Positions 8,601 to 17,193 are shown, counted from the first letter of the stretch. The stretch is 42,193 nt of DNA from an uncultured bacterium (GCA_947175015.1 CAMWLE010000023.1:1-42193); one strand, 5' to 3'. Notes: a model not told the origin generated them from the letters alone. Made by a program: numbers and translations.

Positions 8601-8967
8601 GGCAATAGGAAGAACAGCTGTAGTAACCAAAAAGTTAAAAAATATTACGTTTCAGAGAAGTGTGGCAGTAATAAAACCTGATAGAAAACTCTTGGATTCA
8701 AACTATTTAAGATACTATTTGGAAGCGATCAATGATGTCATTCAAGTGGAAGCACACGGATTGGCTCAAAAGGGAATATATTTAAATCAGATAAAGCGGT
8801 TGGATGTGATTGCTCCAGATAAAAATACTGTACAGATGAATGTAGTAAAAAAATGCAGAGAAATATCTAAAAAGTATAAGGACACACGAATGAGTTATGA
8901 TGATTATCAAGAGGCGATTAAAAAGGTTTTTACTGATGAAGGCATTATGACTTTGGAAAAAGCATAG
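5683..8967 (+). CDS. Type IIG-like restriction-modification enzyme (R-M-S fusion)
   Basis: One 1094-residue polypeptide appears to carry cleavage, adenine methylation and target recognition. Residues about 40-170 look like the HSDR_N nuclease fold, with Glu89, Asp104, Glu119 and Lys121 fitting a PD-(D/E)XK site. Residues about 400-740 are an N6-adenine methyltransferase of the HsdM type: QFFTP at 425-429, the AdoMet motif DYACGAGH at 457-464 and catalytic NPPY at 539-542. Residues about 895-1075 resemble a single HsdS target-recognition domain (LCIHITDGSHNPP, LTIVGAIGRTAVV, GIYLNQIKRLDV). It starts after AGAGGAG. No separate HsdS, HsdR or helicase gene is nearby. The gene is visibly more AT-rich than its neighbours, and the flanking genes are housekeeping or metabolic, so horizontal acquisition is likely. 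Confidence 0.9.
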   Translation: MLNKDTLDSFLTDIEFVKSGNIYERYFETHDCYVRVNMETNSIEYPEEKGLTICRYTTCNFENDENFVELDCVCRLLKKGYNPAHITLEPKFKVGRGASGGWADIMVSDNNGKTLMIIECKTAGDEYEREWKKMQYDGGQLFSYAQQKRATKYLCLYTTEYDQGTHTVAYLNKIVSLIDNEEYLKTIKNPKAYSDVADDVEQLYEAWTETYRQAYDTFGIFEDNIEPYQIGKSKVSIEDLKVLGKEDIRSKYNEFATILRQHNIAGHENAFDKLVNLFLAKIVDESINPDDLQFYWKGIAFDNYYSLQDRIQKLYKIGMEKFLGEEVTYIDNAEIKNAFRFFKNDPDATENTILDYFRQLKFFTNNDFAFLDVHNEALFFKNMEVLLKIIQMLQDCKLTSEEENQFLGDLFEGFLDDGVKQSEGQFFTPIPIAKFIVSSLPLEEINSDLQKIPKVIDYACGAGHFLNEYAIQMKKHIDMQRYQEYCANIVGIEKEYRLSKVAKVSAFMYGQDSIQIQYADTLAYSKKIAEGSFDVLISNPPYSVKGFLETLSNEERMRYSLLKCIDAKSYSTNNAVEAFFMEKAEYLLAPGGVMALIFPSTVLDKVNGVYQRMREILIENFDIKSIVSFGSGVFGKTGTKTVVIFARKRDENPKLSEHIKNRVDSWFVGNTQKDVVFEDAYYIEEYCDYVGFDVNAYRRFLNGSFENDLWEEYENVFEKQADIIRFRNSDKFSEMSQDKQEEEIVRRKLSYMKEIEKEKLKTYILAKNNGKVLIVNCPTNKQGKIEKKFLGYEWSGAKGKEGIHYIGVKVEDEDSFLSINQGINEIVTPLVNSLNYEDPSKINYYIKKNFGQEELPLPDDIKKYTSYQSLEDMIDFEEVVFNKKISVTVKDKYIIKSRYSLCKLESLCIHITDGSHNPPVGVEHSNYMMLSSRNIVDGEVNFDQARYLTAGDFEREDKRTQVQEGDVLLTIVGAIGRTAVVTKKLKNITFQRSVAVIKPDRKLLDSNYLRYYLEAINDVIQVEAHGLAQKGIYLNQIKRLDVIAPDKNTVQMNVVKKCREISKKYKDTRMSYDDYQEAIKKVFTDEGIMTLEKA

Positions 8968-9007
8968 CAGAAGAAGGATTCGCCTTTCGGAAAGTATGCG
9001 GTGTTCA

Positions 9008-9036
9008 TTGATTTACATAGAGGTCTTTGTTATAAT
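9008..9036 (+). promoter_or_regulatory. Sigma-A promoter of the glycan-binding/fucosidase genes
   Basis: TTGATT at 9008-9013, exactly 17 bp, then a perfect TATAAT at 9031-9036. Transcription would start near 9043, downstream of the RM gene, and would serve the 9070 gene and probably the fucosidase. Confidence 0.65.
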
Positions 9037-9069
9037 ACCATTAGATGTGAGGCAATGCAATAACATGCA

Positions 9070-9951
9070 ATGTATGATGATGCACTCATACATATAATAG
9101 TCGGCAGGCTATGGGAAGGCAAGGTGGTACATATGGCAGGATTGACATTACAGGTGGTTGACAGGGAAGGGAATATTATCGCTGCCAGCAGCGGAGAAAA
9201 TTTTGTGGATTTGGTGTGTAAACATCACTTTCAGGAGGGCGACAGGATTTATTTGGTATCATCGGAGTATCCTGTTTATCTGAACTGGCAGGTGGATGAC
9301 GGGCTGGGAGCTGCGTTTGTGTATCTGACAGGGGAGGTTTCCTATGAGATTCCTTTTGGAGACCAGCGTATAAGCTATTCTCCCAAAGCATTTTATGGTG
9401 ACAGGCATTATCTGTATGCGGAACTGGCAAGTGCGGAAGAAGTAGAATGTTATCGCAATCTGGCATTAAATCCGGCAGACCAGCGGATGGATGTGCCGTG
9501 TTTTCCCCATGCGTCCGCCAATGTGGAGACAAGAGGGGAGGCGACATTTGCGGCCAGGAATGCCATAGACGGTGTACGGGCGAATCTGTCCCATGGTTCA
9601 TGGCCTTATCAGTCATGGGGCATTAATCGGCAGGATGATGCGGTTTTAAAAGTGGATTTCGGCAGGAAAATAAGAACGAACAAAGTAGTGTTGTATACAC
9701 GCTCTGATTTTCCTCACGATAACTGGTGGGTACAGGTTACATTACAATTTTCTGATGGAAGTACTTTGGATTTTCCGTTGGAAAAATCAACAAAGGCGCA
9801 TGTGCTTGCATTTCCGGAGAAAGAGACAGAGTGGGTGGAGCTTGGCCGCCTGATCAAAGCGGATGACCCTTCGCCGTTTCCAGCCTTGAGCCAGATAGAA
9901 GTGTATGGGTGGAATATGTCCCTTAGCCCAAATGAAATGGACAATATTTAG
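9070..9951 (+). CDS. Galactose-binding-like (F5/8 C-type) carbohydrate-binding protein
   Basis: A 293-residue protein with no signal peptide or transmembrane segment. The first ~115 residues form a beta-rich domain I cannot name. Residues about 130-290 look like a discoidin/CBM32-type sandwich: NLALNPADQ, NVETRGEATFAARNAIDGV, SWGINRQDDAVLKVDFGR and a final IEVYGW. Such modules bind sugars, and the downstream GH95 fucosidase supports a role with fucosylated glycans. I know this architecture as a carbohydrate-binding protein in Clostridia, but its exact ligand is unclear. The start is uncertain. ATG 9070 has a poor ribosome binding site, whereas ATG 9133, preceded by AAGGTGG, would remove 21 residues. 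Confidence 0.75.
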   Translation: MYDDALIHIIVGRLWEGKVVHMAGLTLQVVDREGNIIAASSGENFVDLVCKHHFQEGDRIYLVSSEYPVYLNWQVDDGLGAAFVYLTGEVSYEIPFGDQRISYSPKAFYGDRHYLYAELASAEEVECYRNLALNPADQRMDVPCFPHASANVETRGEATFAARNAIDGVRANLSHGSWPYQSWGINRQDDAVLKVDFGRKIRTNKVVLYTRSDFPHDNWWVQVTLQFSDGSTLDFPLEKSTKAHVLAFPEKETEWVELGRLIKADDPSPFPALSQIEVYGWNMSLSPNEMDNI

Positions 9952-10064
9952 CATTCGTGTAATAATAGTTATTAGTTAAATGCGGCCGCAGCACATCTGG
10001 TATTTGTGCAGCTTTCAAGGTTTCGCAATCAACTATTAGAATAAAGAATATAAGGAGAAGAAAC

Positions 10065-12347
10065 ATGGGAATGTTATGGTTTGATAAACCAGCGGAAACG
10101 TGGAGTCAGGCGTTGCCTATTGGAAATGGGCGTTTGGGGGCCATGGTATTTGGCGGAGGAAAGAGTGAGATCCTTCAGTTGAATCAGGACAGTATTTGGT
10201 ATGGGGGGCATATTGACCGTATCAATCCGGATGCGAAGTCACATTTGGAAGAGGTTAGGGCACTGATTCTGTCAGGAAAGATTCCGGAGGCCGAGAATAT
10301 GCTCAGATATACCTTTTCCGGAACACCCAGAGGTGAGCGGCCTTACCAGCCATTAGGGAATATGGAGTTGACATTTCATGAAACGGGTGTAGAATTGTCT
10401 GATTATCGGCGGGAGCTGGATTTGGAAAAAGGAATTGTGACGGAAATCTATACGGTTCCGGAGAGAAAAATCCGCAAGGAATATCTGGCTTCCTATCCTC
10501 ATGGTATCATTGCTGTCCATATGGAGGCGGAAGGAGGAACAATTTCTCTGGATGCTTTGCTGCGGCGGGCAAAATTTTATGATCATACAGGGAAGTTGGA
10601 CGAGCGGACAATCTATATGGATGCGACGCTGGGAGATGGCGGGGTCTCATTTCTGGCAGCAGTACGGGCGCAGACTGTGGAAGGAGAGGTCAAGGTATTG
10701 GGGGAGCATTTGCTGGTGAGGGGGGCAAAGGAGTTGACTCTCTATATTGGCTGCGAGACTTCTTATTATGAAAAAGATTGGAAAAGGGTATTGCAGGATA
10801 AGCTGGATAGGGCATGTGGTGATGGATACGCTTGTGTGAAAGAAAAACATGAAGAGGATTATGGGGCATTGTTTGGCAGAGTGACGCTGGAGCTTGAGGA
10901 AGGAGCCGGGGAGGTGGCTTCTGCAGAAGGTGCAGGCCCGGCAGTGGAGAGAGGGGAAGGAAGTTCTGCAAGTATTCCTATAGATAAGAGAATGGAGGAC
11001 GGGAAAGAGAAGGGATTTGACAGTGAGTTTGCGGCTCTTTATTTCCAGTATGGCAGATATTTATTGATTTCTTCCAGCCGCCCCGGAAGTCTGCCGGCGA
11101 ATTTGCAGGGAATTTGGAACGAAGAGATGCAGCCGCCCTGGGATTCCAAATTTACTATTAATATTAACACGGAAATGAATTACTGGCCGGCGGAAATGTG
11201 CGGCTTGCCGGAATGTCATCTTCCGCTGTTTGATCATTTACTGCGGATGTGGGAGAAGGGAAAAGAGACAGCAAAACGGATGTATGGCTGTCGTGGATTT
11301 GTCGCTCATCACAATACGGATTTGTGGGGAGACTGTGCGCCGCAGGATATCTATATTCCCGCAACATATTGGGTGATGGGTGGTGCATGGCTTTGCACCC
11401 ATATTTGGCTCCATTATGTGTATACAAAGGATAGGGCGTTTCTTGAGAGGATGTATCCTCTGTTAAAGGATGCAGTACTCTTCTTTCATGACTATTTGAT
11501 AGAGGTGGACGGAAAACTGGCAACCTGTCCGTCGGTATCGCCGGAGAATACCTATATTTTGCCTGATGGAGTGAGAGGATGTGTCTGTGCCGGTTCTTCC
11601 ATGGATAATCAGATTCTGAGAGATTTGATGGAAGGGTATTTGAAGGCTTCTCGTGTGTTGGAGATGCAAGATGAAGTGACAGAGAAAACCTGCAAAATCC
11701 TGCAGAGGCTTCCGGGTACAAAGATTGGGAAATATGGCCAGATTATGGAATGGATGGAAGATTATGATGAGGCGCAGCCGGGACATCGGCATATTTCTCA
11801 GTTGTATGCACTTCACCCTTCTCACCAGATTACGGTTGACAAGACACCGGAGTTAGCAGAGGCGGCTTCCAAGACGTTAGAGCGTCGTTTGGCTCATGGC
11901 GGCGGGCATACGGGATGGAGCTGTGCCTGGATTGTGAATCTGTACAGCCGTTTGGGAGATGGAGAAAAGGCGTATCAGAATCTGCAGAAACTTTGGAGTC
12001 AGTCTACATTTCCTAATTTGATGGATACACATCCTCGTGGAAAAGGACATACATTCCAGATAGACGGCAATCTGGGTGCGGCAGCAGCAATTGCCGAAAT
12101 GCTGGTGCAGAGTGATGAGGACAGAGTATTGCTTCTGCCGGCTCTTCCCAGACAATGGGCGAAGGGACGACTGGCGGGAATCGTCCTTTGCGGCGGTGGC
12201 AGAATCGATTTGGAATGGGAGAAAGGAAAACTGGTATCCTGTCGAGTGAGGTCGGACAGGACAATGGAGACGACACTTGTATATGGACAGGAAAAAAGGC
12301 ATATCGTTGTCAGGCCCGGAGAGGATGTGCTGGTAAATTGGGTGTAA
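10065..12347 (+). CDS. GH95 alpha-L-fucosidase
   Basis: This glycoside hydrolase of family 95 releases alpha-1,2-linked fucose by an inverting mechanism. The 760 residues have family-typical landmarks: WSQALPIGNGRLGAMVFGG and LQLNQDSIWYGG at the N-terminus. Further on come SSRPGSLPANLQGIWN, the catalytic Asn pair in NINTEMNYWP, HHNTDLWGD, the acid Glu in CPSVSPENTY, and the Asp of FQIDGNLGAAAAIAEML. There is no signal peptide, so the enzyme is probably cytoplasmic and acts on imported oligosaccharides. A Gly/Ala/Glu-rich insertion of about 25 residues (near 285-312) precedes PIDKRM. AAGGAGAAG gives a good ribosome binding site. It follows the sugar-binding protein gene by 113 bp. Confidence 0.95.
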   Translation: MGMLWFDKPAETWSQALPIGNGRLGAMVFGGGKSEILQLNQDSIWYGGHIDRINPDAKSHLEEVRALILSGKIPEAENMLRYTFSGTPRGERPYQPLGNMELTFHETGVELSDYRRELDLEKGIVTEIYTVPERKIRKEYLASYPHGIIAVHMEAEGGTISLDALLRRAKFYDHTGKLDERTIYMDATLGDGGVSFLAAVRAQTVEGEVKVLGEHLLVRGAKELTLYIGCETSYYEKDWKRVLQDKLDRACGDGYACVKEKHEEDYGALFGRVTLELEEGAGEVASAEGAGPAVERGEGSSASIPIDKRMEDGKEKGFDSEFAALYFQYGRYLLISSSRPGSLPANLQGIWNEEMQPPWDSKFTININTEMNYWPAEMCGLPECHLPLFDHLLRMWEKGKETAKRMYGCRGFVAHHNTDLWGDCAPQDIYIPATYWVMGGAWLCTHIWLHYVYTKDRAFLERMYPLLKDAVLFFHDYLIEVDGKLATCPSVSPENTYILPDGVRGCVCAGSSMDNQILRDLMEGYLKASRVLEMQDEVTEKTCKILQRLPGTKIGKYGQIMEWMEDYDEAQPGHRHISQLYALHPSHQITVDKTPELAEAASKTLERRLAHGGGHTGWSCAWIVNLYSRLGDGEKAYQNLQKLWSQSTFPNLMDTHPRGKGHTFQIDGNLGAAAAIAEMLVQSDEDRVLLLPALPRQWAKGRLAGIVLCGGGRIDLEWEKGKLVSCRVRSDRTMETTLVYGQEKRHIVVRPGEDVLVNWV

Positions 12348-12451
12348 GTCCAACAGGAAGTGTGCCAAAGGAGCGGAAGCAAAACTGGAAGACAGCAGTG
12401 GGAGCCAGGCGTGGGTTCCTTAAGGCGGGAATTGGAATAGGAGAAAAGAAA

Positions 12452-13231
12452 ATGGCGATTATTGGTGCAATCTTAGGTGATATATCCGGGTCCCAATATG
12501 AATTTGCGAGGCCGGAAGATTTGAATTGGAAGAAGTGCAGACTTTTTACGGAACATTGCCGATTTACAGATGATACGGTAATGACATTGGCTGCCAAATC
12601 AGCAGTCATAAACCATATTCCTTTTGCGGATTCTTATAGAATGTTTGGCAGGAAATACCGCAGGGCGGGTTATGGAGGAATGTTCCGTACATGGTTAGAT
12701 CATGATGAACAGGAAGCGTATCATAGTTTCGGAAACGGTTCGGCAATGAGATGTTCTTATATCGGCGAACATTTCAACACAGAACAGGAAATTATAGAAT
12801 GGGCAACGAAATCCGCTGACTGTACCCATAATCATCCGGAAGGAATCAAAGGGGCTGTTGTAACTGCAATGTGCATTTATATGGCCAGGACAGGCGCCTC
12901 AAAGTCAGAAATCTACGATTATGTGAAGACGCAATATCCTAAGGAATCCTATCCATATAGTGTGGTATATAAGCTTGATGCCTACAGGGATAAATATAGT
13001 TGGGATGTGACCTGCCAGGGCAGTGTGCCGGTGGCAGTGGAATGTTTTCTGGAGAGCGAAGATTACGAGTCATTTCTTAGGAATGTTTATTCACTTTCCT
13101 GCGATATGGATACGTTATGTGCCATTGGCGGCGGTATTGCGGAAGAATTTTATCATGGTACCGGCTTTGATGCAGAACAGTTGTTAAAGAAATATCTGGA
13201 CAATTATTTATATGAGATGGTAATAAAGTAA
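12452..13231 (+). CDS. ADP-ribosylglycohydrolase family protein (DraG/ARH fold)
   Basis: Enzymes of this family hydrolyse ADP-ribose from proteins or small molecules using two magnesium ions. The 259-residue product begins MAIIGAILGDISGSQYEF. It has the metal-binding Thr39-Asp40-Asp41 (CRFTDDTVM), FGNGSAMRC, and a C-terminal CDMDTLCAIGGGIAEEFYHG, corresponding to the family's D-x-D-T metal site. The start at 12452 is preceded by AGGAGA. An open frame continues upstream into the fucosidase gene but has no similarity to the family. Its substrate cannot be told from the sequence. It follows the fucosidase gene by about 100 bp in the same direction. Confidence 0.9.
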   Translation: MAIIGAILGDISGSQYEFARPEDLNWKKCRLFTEHCRFTDDTVMTLAAKSAVINHIPFADSYRMFGRKYRRAGYGGMFRTWLDHDEQEAYHSFGNGSAMRCSYIGEHFNTEQEIIEWATKSADCTHNHPEGIKGAVVTAMCIYMARTGASKSEIYDYVKTQYPKESYPYSVVYKLDAYRDKYSWDVTCQGSVPVAVECFLESEDYESFLRNVYSLSCDMDTLCAIGGGIAEEFYHGTGFDAEQLLKKYLDNYLYEMVIK

Positions 13232-13261
13232 GAGTGGATAAAACAATCTGTGCAATCAACA

Positions 13262-13293
13262 AAGAGGTACGCCTTTTATGAGGCGTACCTCTT
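13262..13293. terminator. Bidirectional terminator hairpin
   Basis: A perfect 12-bp stem AAGAGGTACGCC / GGCGTACCTCTT encloses an 8-base loop containing TTTT. It lies between the convergent ADP-ribosylglycohydrolase and nitroreductase genes. The T tract after the stem is short on both strands. Confidence 0.8.
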
Positions 13294-13329
13294 CCTTGAA
13301 CTTATCCTGAAATGGTTTGGGCAAAGGTG

Positions 13330-13872
13330 TTACAGATAAGTAATCTGTGCATCTGCATTATAGGTATGGGGTTCTTTTGAAACTGCCTTATGACCGAATG
13401 CTATGGCAATTTTGTATTCGTAATTATCGGGGAAACGTAAAGCGTTTGCAAAATAGTCCTTTTTCTCTCCCATCAAAGCATCATAAATGCAGCCGATAAT
13501 CAGGCTTCCCAGCCCCAGCTCTTCGGCCGCAAGCGCCATATTTTCCACCGCAATGCCGGCGTCAAGCGTACCCCAACGGAATGTGCTGTCTGCGCTTAAA
13601 ATCACTACCACCGGTGCTTCATAATAAAAATTGTGTTCCGGAGCAGTAATGCCGCGGAGACGGTTCTTTTCTTCTTCCAATTCTTTTAGAATGGGGTTGC
13701 TGTCCTGCAAGATAGTGAAATGGATTTCCTGTTTGTTTGCGGCTGTAGGGGCCTGCAGTCCTGCATGGATTAACTGGTTCGTTTCCATCTCTGTCAAGGG
13801 AGCTTCCATATATCCTCTGGTAGAACTGCGTTTTTTTATTGCTTCCATTACATTAGTCATCTCTTGTCTCAT
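13330..13872 (-). CDS. Nitroreductase family protein
   Basis: An FMN-dependent NAD(P)H oxidoreductase of the nitroreductase fold, about 180 residues. The N-terminal part has KKRSSTRGYMEAPL and GLQAPTAANKQEIHF, which bind the FMN phosphate and ring. The second half has DAGIAVENMALAAEELGLGS, typical of the family, and YKIAIAFGHK near the end. The physiological substrate is unknown. Reading can begin at ATG 13872, where AGGAGG is only 2 bases away, or at ATG 13860, 14 bases away. The upstream in-frame ATGs near 13956 overlap the previous gene and are unlikely. It is downstream of the Eis-like acetyltransferase gene in one minus-strand operon. Confidence 0.88.
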   Translation of the reverse strand: MRQEMTNVMEAIKKRSSTRGYMEAPLTEMETNQLIHAGLQAPTAANKQEIHFTILQDSNPILKELEEEKNRLRGITAPEHNFYYEAPVVVILSADSTFRWGTLDAGIAVENMALAAEELGLGSLIIGCIYDALMGEKKDYFANALRFPDNYEYKIAIAFGHKAVSKEPHTYNADAQITYL

Positions 13873-13909
13873 ATCCTCCTTCAGGTTGCTATTTGCTGCC
13901 TCGCGAAAT

Positions 13910-15133
13910 TTAAATATAATCCGAAACATATGGTACCTCATGTAAAATGACATCATCCAGCTTTTTAATTGAAACGTCGTCTCCTTGAATGCGCTCCATG
14001 CGCCAAAGCTGTTTTGCCGTCTTATATCCCAGCAGCAGGGTGGTCAATGTAGAAACCGACATGGAAACATGGCAGTCAGCGCTTTTGTCTACAAGGGTAC
14101 ATGCCCCGTTTTGGAACATAACATGAAATGTTCTGTTATTCCAATCCAATATGGTATCCGTAATCGTAATGGAAATACACACGCCCTGTTCTAAGGATTC
14201 ACAGCGATATTGCCCAAGAAATGTCTCTATATCCACGATTCGCCCCATAATATAAGGTCGTATGGTTTCTTTGATATCACCATCCTCCATATCAAAAGCA
14301 ACCGGCTCATTAAAATAGGTATTTCCCCTTACTTCATCAATCATGGAGTCATGGGCATGAATGTATTCCCATAGACCTTTTTGGGCCTCCCTATTCAGGT
14401 AAATCATCTCTTTGATGTGCATGACATCATTGCGGATTAAATAAACCATATACCCAAGAGGCTTATTTTTCACATCATAATAGACAGCAACCATTGTGTC
14501 ATCATAATCCCAACGCCAATATTCCTCCCAGGCCAATCCGTTGCGGAACAGACAGCCATGTGTCTGCTGTGCGAACCGCGTATGTAAAGCCATAAAATCC
14601 GCATTGTCCCAGGCGACGCGATGTACATTTCCCGGCACTTTTATCTTTGAGGGTATCTGTCTGTCTTTAATGGTGTATGAGATTTTATTAGATATAATTT
14701 CCCATCCATGTTTACGATATAAAGGAATGGAATAAGGATAAAGCAATGCCAGAGATTGCCCTTTTTCTTTCATATGCTCCAGGCTTTGCTTCATCAATCG
14801 CGACATAATCCCTTTTCCTGAATATTCCGGATAGGTGGAAACGCTTGTGATAAATCCAATGGAATATACGGAATTGTAAATATTCATTTCCAGCGGATAT
14901 ACTGCAAATTGGGAGACCAGTGTCTCTCTGTCATAACATCCCAGGATATCCGCCCGTTCCAACACCGGGAACTTGGACTGTTTAATCTCATCGTCCTGCC
15001 ATCCGGCTTCTGACAGATCTTGTTCGGTAACCTGGAAGGCATAGCGCAGCAAAGCATTATATTGCTCAATATCATTTGTTGTCAGCTTCCGTATGGTGTA
15101 GGGAAAACAGTTTCCCTTGTCCGCGCTGTCCAT
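13910..15133 (-). CDS. Eis-like GNAT N-acetyltransferase
   Basis: A cytoplasmic acetyl-CoA-dependent N-acetyltransferase of about 407 residues. The N-terminal GNAT domain contains FITSVSTYPEYSGKGIMSRL, the acetyl-CoA pyrophosphate loop, then ALLYPYSIPLYRKHGWE. A second GNAT-like part and a C-terminal sterol-carrier-protein-like domain fit the Eis architecture. Homologues acetylate aminoglycosides or proteins, and the substrate here is unknown. ATG 15133 lies 9 bases after GGAGG. ATG 15142 would abut the ribosome binding site and is less likely. The nitroreductase gene follows after 37 bp or so. Confidence 0.88.
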   Translation of the reverse strand: MDSADKGNCFPYTIRKLTTNDIEQYNALLRYAFQVTEQDLSEAGWQDDEIKQSKFPVLERADILGCYDRETLVSQFAVYPLEMNIYNSVYSIGFITSVSTYPEYSGKGIMSRLMKQSLEHMKEKGQSLALLYPYSIPLYRKHGWEIISNKISYTIKDRQIPSKIKVPGNVHRVAWDNADFMALHTRFAQQTHGCLFRNGLAWEEYWRWDYDDTMVAVYYDVKNKPLGYMVYLIRNDVMHIKEMIYLNREAQKGLWEYIHAHDSMIDEVRGNTYFNEPVAFDMEDGDIKETIRPYIMGRIVDIETFLGQYRCESLEQGVCISITITDTILDWNNRTFHVMFQNGACTLVDKSADCHVSMSVSTLTTLLLGYKTAKQLWRMERIQGDDVSIKKLDDVILHEVPYVSDYI

Positions 15134-15281
15134 TTTATTCATCCTCCATAATGAATTGTTTTGTCTGCTTTTTTAGTGAAGAAGAGCTTTCCAGACCACC
15201 CTATCATAACATATTCAAGTATCTTTTTCAAGATTACCCTGAGGGCGAAAGTTCTTAAAGACAGAATCTGGGCAGATATAA

Positions 15282-15310
15282 TTTACATAAGCTTAAGTTT
15301 ATGCTACAAT
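15282..15310 (+). promoter_or_regulatory. Sigma-A promoter of the ITPase-like gene
   Basis: TTTACA at 15282-15287, a 17-bp spacer and TACAAT at 15305-15310, about 110 bp upstream of the start codon at 15423. Confidence 0.55.
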
Positions 15311-15422
15311 AATGCAAGCTTTAACAATTATAAAAAATGAATCTGGTAAATACTGTACTTACAAATGATGAGATGCCTGAACGAATCGGATTTGGGGAAC
15401 ATGAGAAAGAGGCAAACGGATA

Positions 15423-16070
15423 ATGAAACTGTTATATGGTACAGGTAATTCTGCGAAGTTGGAATCCATGAGGAGGGCTTTGGCAGACCTTCCTGTGGAG
15501 GAAGAAGTTATAGAGATATTGAGTTTGAAAGATATGGGACGAGAGGCGCCTGTGGTACCGGAGACAGGGAATTCTCCATTGGAGAATGCAAGACAGAAGG
15601 CATTGGCCTATTATGATTTTTATCAAATGCCTGTGTTCTCCTGTGATTCCGGTTTATATTTTGAAGGTCTTCCTGATGAGGTACAGCCAGGTGTTCATGT
15701 GAGAACTGTCAATGGAAAATATCTTAATGATGAGGAAATGCTGGAATACTATACAGGGCTTGCGAAGAAATATGGGAATTTGAAGGCCAGATATCATAAT
15801 GCCATTTGTCTGGTTGTGGACAGGGAACATGTCTATGAATGTATGGATGAAAGTCTGATGAGCAAGGCTTTTCTAATTACTGCCAACCCATATTCCAAAG
15901 TCCTGCATAAGGGTTTTCCTATTGACAGTCTTTCGGTTGACATAGCAACGGGGAAATATTTTTATGAATTGGGTGAGGATGAGTTGAACCGGCTGGCTAT
16001 GGGGGATGGCTTCGTGGAATTCTTCAGGAAGTTTATGGCTGCTGATATCCGGGAGGGATGGCGGAAGTAA
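15423..16070 (+). CDS. Non-canonical purine NTP pyrophosphatase (RdgB/HAM1 family)
   Basis: A house-cleaning pyrophosphatase of the ITPase fold that would hydrolyse dITP/XTP to the monophosphate. The 215 residues begin MKLLYGTGNSAKLESM, matching the family's nucleotide-binding TGNxxK motif. ETGNSPLENARQKAL and FSCDSGLYFEGLP correspond to the TxEENAxxKA and DDSGL motifs, and PGVHVRTVNGK to the PGVxSAR segment. The usual C-terminal FGYDP and SHR motifs are poorly kept (here GFPIDS), so this is a divergent member and its specificity may differ. GAGAAAGAGG lies upstream of the ATG. Confidence 0.75.
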   Translation: MKLLYGTGNSAKLESMRRALADLPVEEEVIEILSLKDMGREAPVVPETGNSPLENARQKALAYYDFYQMPVFSCDSGLYFEGLPDEVQPGVHVRTVNGKYLNDEEMLEYYTGLAKKYGNLKARYHNAICLVVDREHVYECMDESLMSKAFLITANPYSKVLHKGFPIDSLSVDIATGKYFYELGEDELNRLAMGDGFVEFFRKFMAADIREGWRK

Positions 16071-16233
16071 TAAGTGGGTATCAGGAAATGACGGATGGTG
16101 GCAGCATGTGCCCTGGCGATACGGACAAAGCGTGTAACAGGTTTGCCTTGGTGAAGCATTGATCAAGATGCGAAAACAGCAAGCAGCGATGTACGGTGGG
16201 GCAGGCAGCTTAAATTAAAAAGAAAGGGATAGT

Positions 16234-17166
16234 ATGATTGTCAGTGCCAGCCGCAGAACGGATATTCCCAATTATTATGCAGAATGGTTTCTGAACAGGA
16301 TAAGGCAAGGGTATCTGTATGTTCGTAATCCTGTGAATATGCATCAAATCAGTAAAATCATGCTGTCTCCGGAAGTTGTAGATTGCATTGTATTTTGGAC
16401 GAAAAATCCGGAACCTATGCTTCTGAGGCTGGATGAATTGCGTGCTTATCCATATTACTTTCAATTTACACTGACCGGTTTTGGGAAGGATATAGAATCT
16501 AATGTTCCGCATAAGAAAGATATGATTGGGATATTTCAGAAATTGTCACATAAAATCGGAAGGGATAGAGTCATCTGGAGGTATGATCCTATTATTTTTA
16601 CCGATAAGTATACGCCGGAATATCATTTGAAGGCTTTTGGACAAATTGCAGAGGATTTAAAGGGATGCACATCTAAATGTGTGATCAGTTTTGTTGATAT
16701 GTATGCGAAAAATAAAAAGAATATGAAGGCCATAAATGCCTATTCTTTGACAGAGAATGAATTACATACATTTGCGCAAAACATTGCCCAAATAGCCGGC
16801 AGCAGTGATATCAAAGTTGCCACATGTGCCGAAATGATAGATTTATCGTTGTGTGGAATAGAACATAGCTGCTGCATTGATAAAGAACTTGTGGAACAGT
16901 TGACAGGGTGCAAAATACAGGCGGACAAAGATAAAAATCAGAGAAAAGAATGCGGATGTATAGAAAGTATTGATATCGGCACATATAATACATGTAAAAA
17001 TGGGTGTGTGTATTGTTATGCAAACTATAGTCCGGAAAGTGTGCTGCGAAATTGCGGCTTGTATGATGCTGACGCTCCGCTTTTGTGTGGAAGGGTTACG
17101 GAAAATGATAAGGTGACGGAGCGGAAAGCAAAATCGTTAAGGGAACAACAACTGACTATGTTTTAA
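16234..17166 (+). CDS. DUF1848 family protein with a cysteine cluster
   Basis: A 310-residue protein recognised by its N-terminal MIVSASRRTDIPNYYAEWF, VNMHQISKIMLSPE and FWTKNPEP, all hallmarks of DUF1848. The C-terminal region has CKNGCVYCYANY, a C-x3-C-x2-C motif like that holding the radical-SAM iron-sulfur cluster, plus further cysteines nearby (EHSCCI, KECGCI). The family is thought to be radical-SAM-like, but the reaction is unknown to me. AAAGGG precedes the start. It is about 160 bp after the ITPase-like gene in the same direction, and that gap holds nothing notable. Confidence 0.82.
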   Translation: MIVSASRRTDIPNYYAEWFLNRIRQGYLYVRNPVNMHQISKIMLSPEVVDCIVFWTKNPEPMLLRLDELRAYPYYFQFTLTGFGKDIESNVPHKKDMIGIFQKLSHKIGRDRVIWRYDPIIFTDKYTPEYHLKAFGQIAEDLKGCTSKCVISFVDMYAKNKKNMKAINAYSLTENELHTFAQNIAQIAGSSDIKVATCAEMIDLSLCGIEHSCCIDKELVEQLTGCKIQADKDKNQRKECGCIESIDIGTYNTCKNGCVYCYANYSPESVLRNCGLYDADAPLLCGRVTENDKVTERKAKSLREQQLTMF

Positions 17167-17193
17167 TACTTCAATTTATTTTCTTGACAAATG

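Noticed and set aside
12155..12451. N-terminal extension of the ADP-ribosylglycohydrolase
   Set aside because: It overlaps the fucosidase gene, has no family similarity, and a good ribosome binding site supports the start at 12452.
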